From the NCBI RefSeq assembly GCF_900198195.1, contig NZ_LT899436.1, positions 1,529,501 to 1,593,500 of the forward strand: a stretch of DNA of 64,000 bases, given 5' to 3'. Position numbers and translations under genes: made by a program. Under the pieces are notes generated by a model. The model did no database searches and was not told where the DNA came from. It worked only from the letters and a program-made list of their open reading frames with translations. The DNA comes from Tenacibaculum jejuense. GTDB lineage: Bacteria > Bacteroidota > Bacteroidia > Flavobacteriales > Flavobacteriaceae. Within the stretch, counting starts at the first letter, position 1; every line of letters begins with the position of its first letter. Below, in pieces: positions 60,672-64,000 of this stretch.

Positions 60672-62174
60672 TTGGGAATTATATTTAAACAGTCATTTAG
60701 AAATACTTTAGTTATTTATTTAGGTTTCCTCGTTGGAGCTATAAATGCAATAATATTTTACCCTAATATTCTTCAAGAAGAATATCATGGATTAGTTACT
60801 TTTTTGCTATCAGCATCAAATTTATTTATGCCTTTAATAGCCTTTGGTGTTCATAACACTATTGTTAAGTTTTATTCTTCTTACAAAACAAAAGCAGAAA
60901 GAGATAGGTTTTTATCATCTATTATTTTATTTCCTCTTGTTATTGCACTACCAATTGGTTTTTTTTGGGATATATTTCATGACTTTATCATTTCTCAATT
61001 AAATAAAAGTAACGATTCAAAAGTAGAAGATTACACTATGGCAATATATATTATAGCTGTTTGTTGTGCTTATTTTGAAGTTTTTTATTCGTGGGCAAAA
61101 GTGCATTTAAAAACGGTTTTAGGAAATGTATTAAAGGAATTTTATAATAGGGCTGCAGTTTTTGTTTTATTATTAGCCGTATTTTTTCAATTGATATCAA
61201 AATCTGAATTCATATTTGCATTAACTATATTTTATGTTGTAAGAACTTTAATTATGATGTTTTATGCATTTAAAACGTATTTTCCAAAGTTTGTTTTTTT
61301 ATTACCAGTTAATACTAAAGAGATTATAAAGTATTCTGCATACATATTTTTAGCAGGTAGCGCCGGTGCTATTATTATTGATATTGATAAATTAATGATA
61401 CCAGGTAAAGAAGCAATTAAAGCTGCAAGTTATTATGCTGTAGCAGTGTATATAGGTTCTTTTATTGAAGCGCCTGGTAGAGCATTAGGTCAAATTTTAC
61501 AGCCATTAACCTCGAAATCTTTAAATGATAATAACGAAGAAGAAGTAGACAATCTTTATAAGAAAAGTTCAATAAATTTAATATTAATAAGTGGTTTGTT
61601 CTTTCTTTTAGTGAACTGTAGTATTAGCGATTTGTTTAAAATAATGCCAGAAGGTTATGCAGGAGGAGAGTTAGTTGTTCTAATGATTTCATTAGGGAAA
61701 ATGTATACAATGTCTTTAGGAAACAATAGAGATATTATCAATAACTCTAAATTTTACCGTATGATATTGCCTATAGGTTTTGGAATGGCAGCTTCAGTAT
61801 ATTATTTAAATAAACTCTTTTATTTTTCTATGGATTTTGGTACTGAAGGTTTAGCACTTTCAACATTAATAAGCTTATTTGTATTTAATACGATAAAATT
61901 GTGGTTTGTTAAGGCTAAATTTAAAATGAATCCATACACTAAAAAAACAGCTATTATTTCTTTAGTTATAATGGTGTTTTTTGCAACTTTTTATTTTTGG
62001 CATTTATCTATTCCAGAGTTTTTTCTAGGTAAAATACCAGTTCATATCATTTTAAATATTTTAATAAAAAGTTTAGTAATTACTGTTTTCTACTTAATAG
62101 TAGTTGTAAAACTAAAAATTTCACCACAATTTAATGCTTTGATAAGTCGATTTAGAAGTAAAATTTTCGGATAA
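60672..62174 (+). CDS. Polysaccharide flippase (Wzx/MATE-like)
   Basis: 500 residues, TTG start at 60672, with about twelve to fourteen membrane segments. The opening FKQSFRNTLVIYLGFLVGAI then NIILFYP-like blocks, and the internal AGSAGAIIIDIDKLMIPGKE with ALGQILQPLTSKSLND, match the polysaccharide-transporter family that flips lipid-linked sugars across the inner membrane. It follows the glycosyltransferase gene by 1 bp. Confidence 0.88.
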   Translation: MGIIFKQSFRNTLVIYLGFLVGAINAIIFYPNILQEEYHGLVTFLLSASNLFMPLIAFGVHNTIVKFYSSYKTKAERDRFLSSIILFPLVIALPIGFFWDIFHDFIISQLNKSNDSKVEDYTMAIYIIAVCCAYFEVFYSWAKVHLKTVLGNVLKEFYNRAAVFVLLLAVFFQLISKSEFIFALTIFYVVRTLIMMFYAFKTYFPKFVFLLPVNTKEIIKYSAYIFLAGSAGAIIIDIDKLMIPGKEAIKAASYYAVAVYIGSFIEAPGRALGQILQPLTSKSLNDNNEEEVDNLYKKSSINLILISGLFFLLVNCSISDLFKIMPEGYAGGELVVLMISLGKMYTMSLGNNRDIINNSKFYRMILPIGFGMAASVYYLNKLFYFSMDFGTEGLALSTLISLFVFNTIKLWFVKAKFKMNPYTKKTAIISLVIMVFFATFYFWHLSIPEFFLGKIPVHIILNILIKSLVITVFYLIVVVKLKISPQFNALISRFRSKIFG

Positions 62175-62304
62175 AGAAAGACTTGCAATCAAAATTAAAT
62201 ACATGGGGATAGCAAGCCTTTTCTAATTGACTAATTATAGGGAATTATTTCATTTACAAATTTAAAATATAATCGCATTCGTTTGATAAACATAGGTTTA
62301 TAAA

Positions 62305-62895
62305 TTAAATTGAATACATTTTCTTCCTTATTCTACTCAATTGTACAGGTGTAATATTCAAGTAACTTGCTATTTGATACTGAGGTATTAAGTTTTCTAT
62401 ATTTGGTATTCTTTTCTTAAGTATTTTATAACGATTTGTAGCATCTAACAATGAAAGTCTGTCAAGTCTGTTTTGTAGATAATAAATAGAAACATGATTT
62501 AATTTTATGATAAAATTAAAAAGCTCGACACTATTTTGAGCCAAATTGAAAAAGTCATTTAAATCACCAACTAAAAATTTAACTTTGGTTAAGCATTTAT
62601 AATAGTCGGTAGAAATATGTTCTACAAAGTCTAAACCTGTAAGGTTTATAAACACATGCTTTTCAAATAAAATAGCTCTAATGTACTCTTTATTTGCTTT
62701 TTCATCTTGTGAATAATTCGCTATAATACCATCAACTATGATATAAAATTTCTGATTTTTTAAAGGATCAACCTTAATTACTTCATTAGTAGAGAATTCT
62801 TTGAAGCTTAATAAATTATTAAATTTATCTATAGATTCTTGCGATATATCATTCATGTATATCTTACAAAAGTCGTGTACAAAAGTATCTTTCAT
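62305..62895 (-). CDS. Crp/Fnr-like regulator, tandem copy 2
   Basis: 196 residues: a degenerate cyclic-nucleotide-type barrel (FSTNEVIKVDPLKNQKFYII onward) and a C-terminal helix-turn-helix (LIPQYQIASYLNITPVQLSR). Its ATG directly abuts the stop of the paralogue upstream with no gap. The two proteins have the same length and almost the same C-terminal 30 residues, so this is a tandem duplication. Ligand unknown. Confidence 0.85.
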   Translation of the reverse strand: MKDTFVHDFCKIYMNDISQESIDKFNNLLSFKEFSTNEVIKVDPLKNQKFYIIVDGIIANYSQDEKANKEYIRAILFEKHVFINLTGLDFVEHISTDYYKCLTKVKFLVGDLNDFFNLAQNSVELFNFIIKLNHVSIYYLQNRLDRLSLLDATNRYKILKKRIPNIENLIPQYQIASYLNITPVQLSRIRKKMYSI

Positions 62896-63486
62896 TTATT
62901 GAGAGTACATTTTTTTTCTAATTCTACTTAACTGTACAGGTGTAACGCTCAAATAGCTTGCAATCTGATATTGAGCAATTAAATTTTCAATATTAGGGAT
63001 GTTATTTTTTAAAGCTTGATAACGCTGTGTAGCATCCATAAAAGATAATTCATCAATTCTTTTTTGAGACCTAAGAAGTGCGTCTTCAAGTATTCTGTTG
63101 TAAAGAACAGACAACTCGTGGTTTAAGTGAGTTTGTTTGATGAATTCTGGATAACTACCTTGGTATACGACACAGTCAGATAAACATTTGTAGTAGTTTA
63201 CACTTCTGTTATCATCTTTATCTAATGAAGAAATATTAGTAAATATAGTTTTATCGTTGTGAATGGCTCTTATGTATTCTTTCTCGCTTATTTTATCTTG
63301 TGCGAAACTACCAACAATACCAGATTTTATAATATAAAATTTATTGGCCTTAGATTTATTTTTTATGATAATATGATCTCTTGGGTATTCTTTTAAAGAA
63401 ATAAAACTCGAAAATAACGTTATAGCCTCGTCTGAAAGATCGTTTACATACGATCTTAGCAAAGATGTTATTAAATCAATTTCCAT
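62896..63486 (-). CDS. Crp/Fnr-like regulator, tandem copy 1
   Basis: 196 residues with the same layout as its neighbour: LKEYPRDHIIIKNKSKANKF, the DATQRYQALKNNIPNIENLI linker, and the helix-turn-helix LIAQYQIASYLSVTPVQLSR. It lies 35 bp after the WbqC gene and leads into copy 2. The sensor parts differ much more than the DNA-binding parts, suggesting different signals on a shared target. Confidence 0.85.
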   Translation of the reverse strand: MEIDLITSLLRSYVNDLSDEAITLFSSFISLKEYPRDHIIIKNKSKANKFYIIKSGIVGSFAQDKISEKEYIRAIHNDKTIFTNISSLDKDDNRSVNYYKCLSDCVVYQGSYPEFIKQTHLNHELSVLYNRILEDALLRSQKRIDELSFMDATQRYQALKNNIPNIENLIAQYQIASYLSVTPVQLSRIRKKMYSQ

Positions 63487-63521
63487 ACGGTTAAAAATTG
63501 AAGTTATACTGGGGTTAATGT

Positions 63522-64000
63522 TTAAATGTTCGTATCTTCAAGATACGTTAATGCATTAGGACCTTCCATAAATAGAAGGTCTAAAATAGATAAATTAGGA
63601 ATAAACCCATGCTTATGATCAAACATTTGGGTATATTCTTTAGTTGCTACAAAAACACCATTCTTTGCGATTGCTAATTCCCTATAATCGTTAAGTGAAG
63701 GTGTCATTTCATACGTTTTTGTCTTTGAGTATTCTTGAGAAATTTGCAAGGCATCAGTTACAAATAAATACGTATCGATATTTAAATCTACTAAATATAC
63801 GTAATTTTTACTAAAGATATTAGAAATGTCATCTTCAAAGAATTCGAAGTAGGGAGATGATTGGTATGCTGTTTTTATTGATTTAAAATGTTGACTTTGC
63901 CAAGGAAAGTCATTTTCAATGAGTGTGTCTTTCGTTTTTTTTCTTCCTGAAGTACTTTTAAGATGTTTTACAGGAACATTTAAAGATAATTTACCATTCG
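63522..64000 (-). CDS. WbqC-like family protein, 5-prime part cut by the window end
   Basis: The frame stays open from 63522 to the window end at 64000, so the start codon lies outside. The visible 160 residues show the WbqC pattern: PWQSQHFKSIKTAYQSSPYF, EFFEDDISNIF and IPNLSILDLLFMEGPNALTY. WbqC proteins occur in polysaccharide loci and may take part in sugar modification; the reaction is not known. It is transcribed toward the Crp pair. Confidence 0.8.
   Translation of the reverse strand, partial: NGKLSLNVPVKHLKSTSGRKKTKDTLIENDFPWQSQHFKSIKTAYQSSPYFEFFEDDISNIFSKNYVYLVDLNIDTYLFVTDALQISQEYSKTKTYEMTPSLNDYRELAIAKNGVFVATKEYTQMFDHKHGFIPNLSILDLLFMEGPNALTYLEDTNI

Noticed and set aside
62180..62215. 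Hairpin after the flippase gene (CTTGC / GCAAG)
   Set aside because: The stem is only 5 bp with a long loop, too weak to call a terminator.
63522..63749. Short 75-residue frame at the window end
   Set aside because: The apparent start is an internal TTG; the frame stays open to 64000 and belongs to a longer WbqC-like gene.

Overview
The window looks like chromosomal DNA of a marine-type Flavobacteriaceae (Bacteroidota). The evidence is a very AT-rich composition, almost no Shine-Dalgarno sites, many -7 boxes of the Bacteroidota form TAnnTTTG, a type IX secretion C-terminal sorting domain on a 1440-residue adhesin, LytS/LytTR two-component genes, DUF4834, DUF4159 and YfhO proteins, and a monofunctional biotin ligase. 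A Tenacibaculum-like genus is my guess only. I saw no rRNA, tRNA, CRISPR array, prophage or transposase.

Layout. 1-2.2 kb: two secreted lipoproteins, one alginate-lyase-like and one aerolysin-like; the second is bracketed by a perfect 19-bp inverted repeat. 2.2-11.5 kb: conserved housekeeping block with YceI lipoprotein, the rsfS-ftsH-LUD-cdsA-ACBP operon, birA, an SRPBCC protein, the tight divergent pair pyrE/Nudix, and dnaK. 11.6-21.1 kb: a signalling locus with a large propeller-type sensor kinase, a second LytS kinase broken by a one-base A-run frameshift, a LytTR regulator, the type IX-secreted adhesin and a 29-codon membrane micro-ORF coupled to its stop. 21.2-22.4 kb: a conserved hypothetical, YjbQ, and a double-glycine-leader Cys-rich peptide.

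22.6-35.6 kb is the most distinctive region: a minus-strand envelope-stress-like island with a CesT/YbjN-like protein, PspA/IM30, a small secreted protein, a YqiJ-like membrane/OB protein with an alternating Asp repeat, a YqiK-like flotillin, and, after a terminator, a 1617-residue coiled-coil AAA+ ATPase flanked by lipoprotein and membrane proteins. A divergent XRE regulator with a degenerate S24 domain sits at the head.

35.6-48.5 kb: NDH-2, an arsR/arsC/DUF6428 cassette with repeated operator-like boxes, PPK2, an exonuclease, a GH3/beta-lactamase fusion, Crp and GNAT proteins, and DUF4159. The gap 48.5-48.9 kb holds two tandem promoter-terminator units that look like paralogous small-RNA genes. 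48.9-64 kb: a membrane AraC regulator, rsmE and partners, YfhO, a TPR-AraC regulator, a candidate small RNA, a glycosyltransferase/flippase operon, and a WbqC-tandem Crp/Fnr unit cut by the window end.

Functions are read from motifs and remembered family resemblance; no database search was run.
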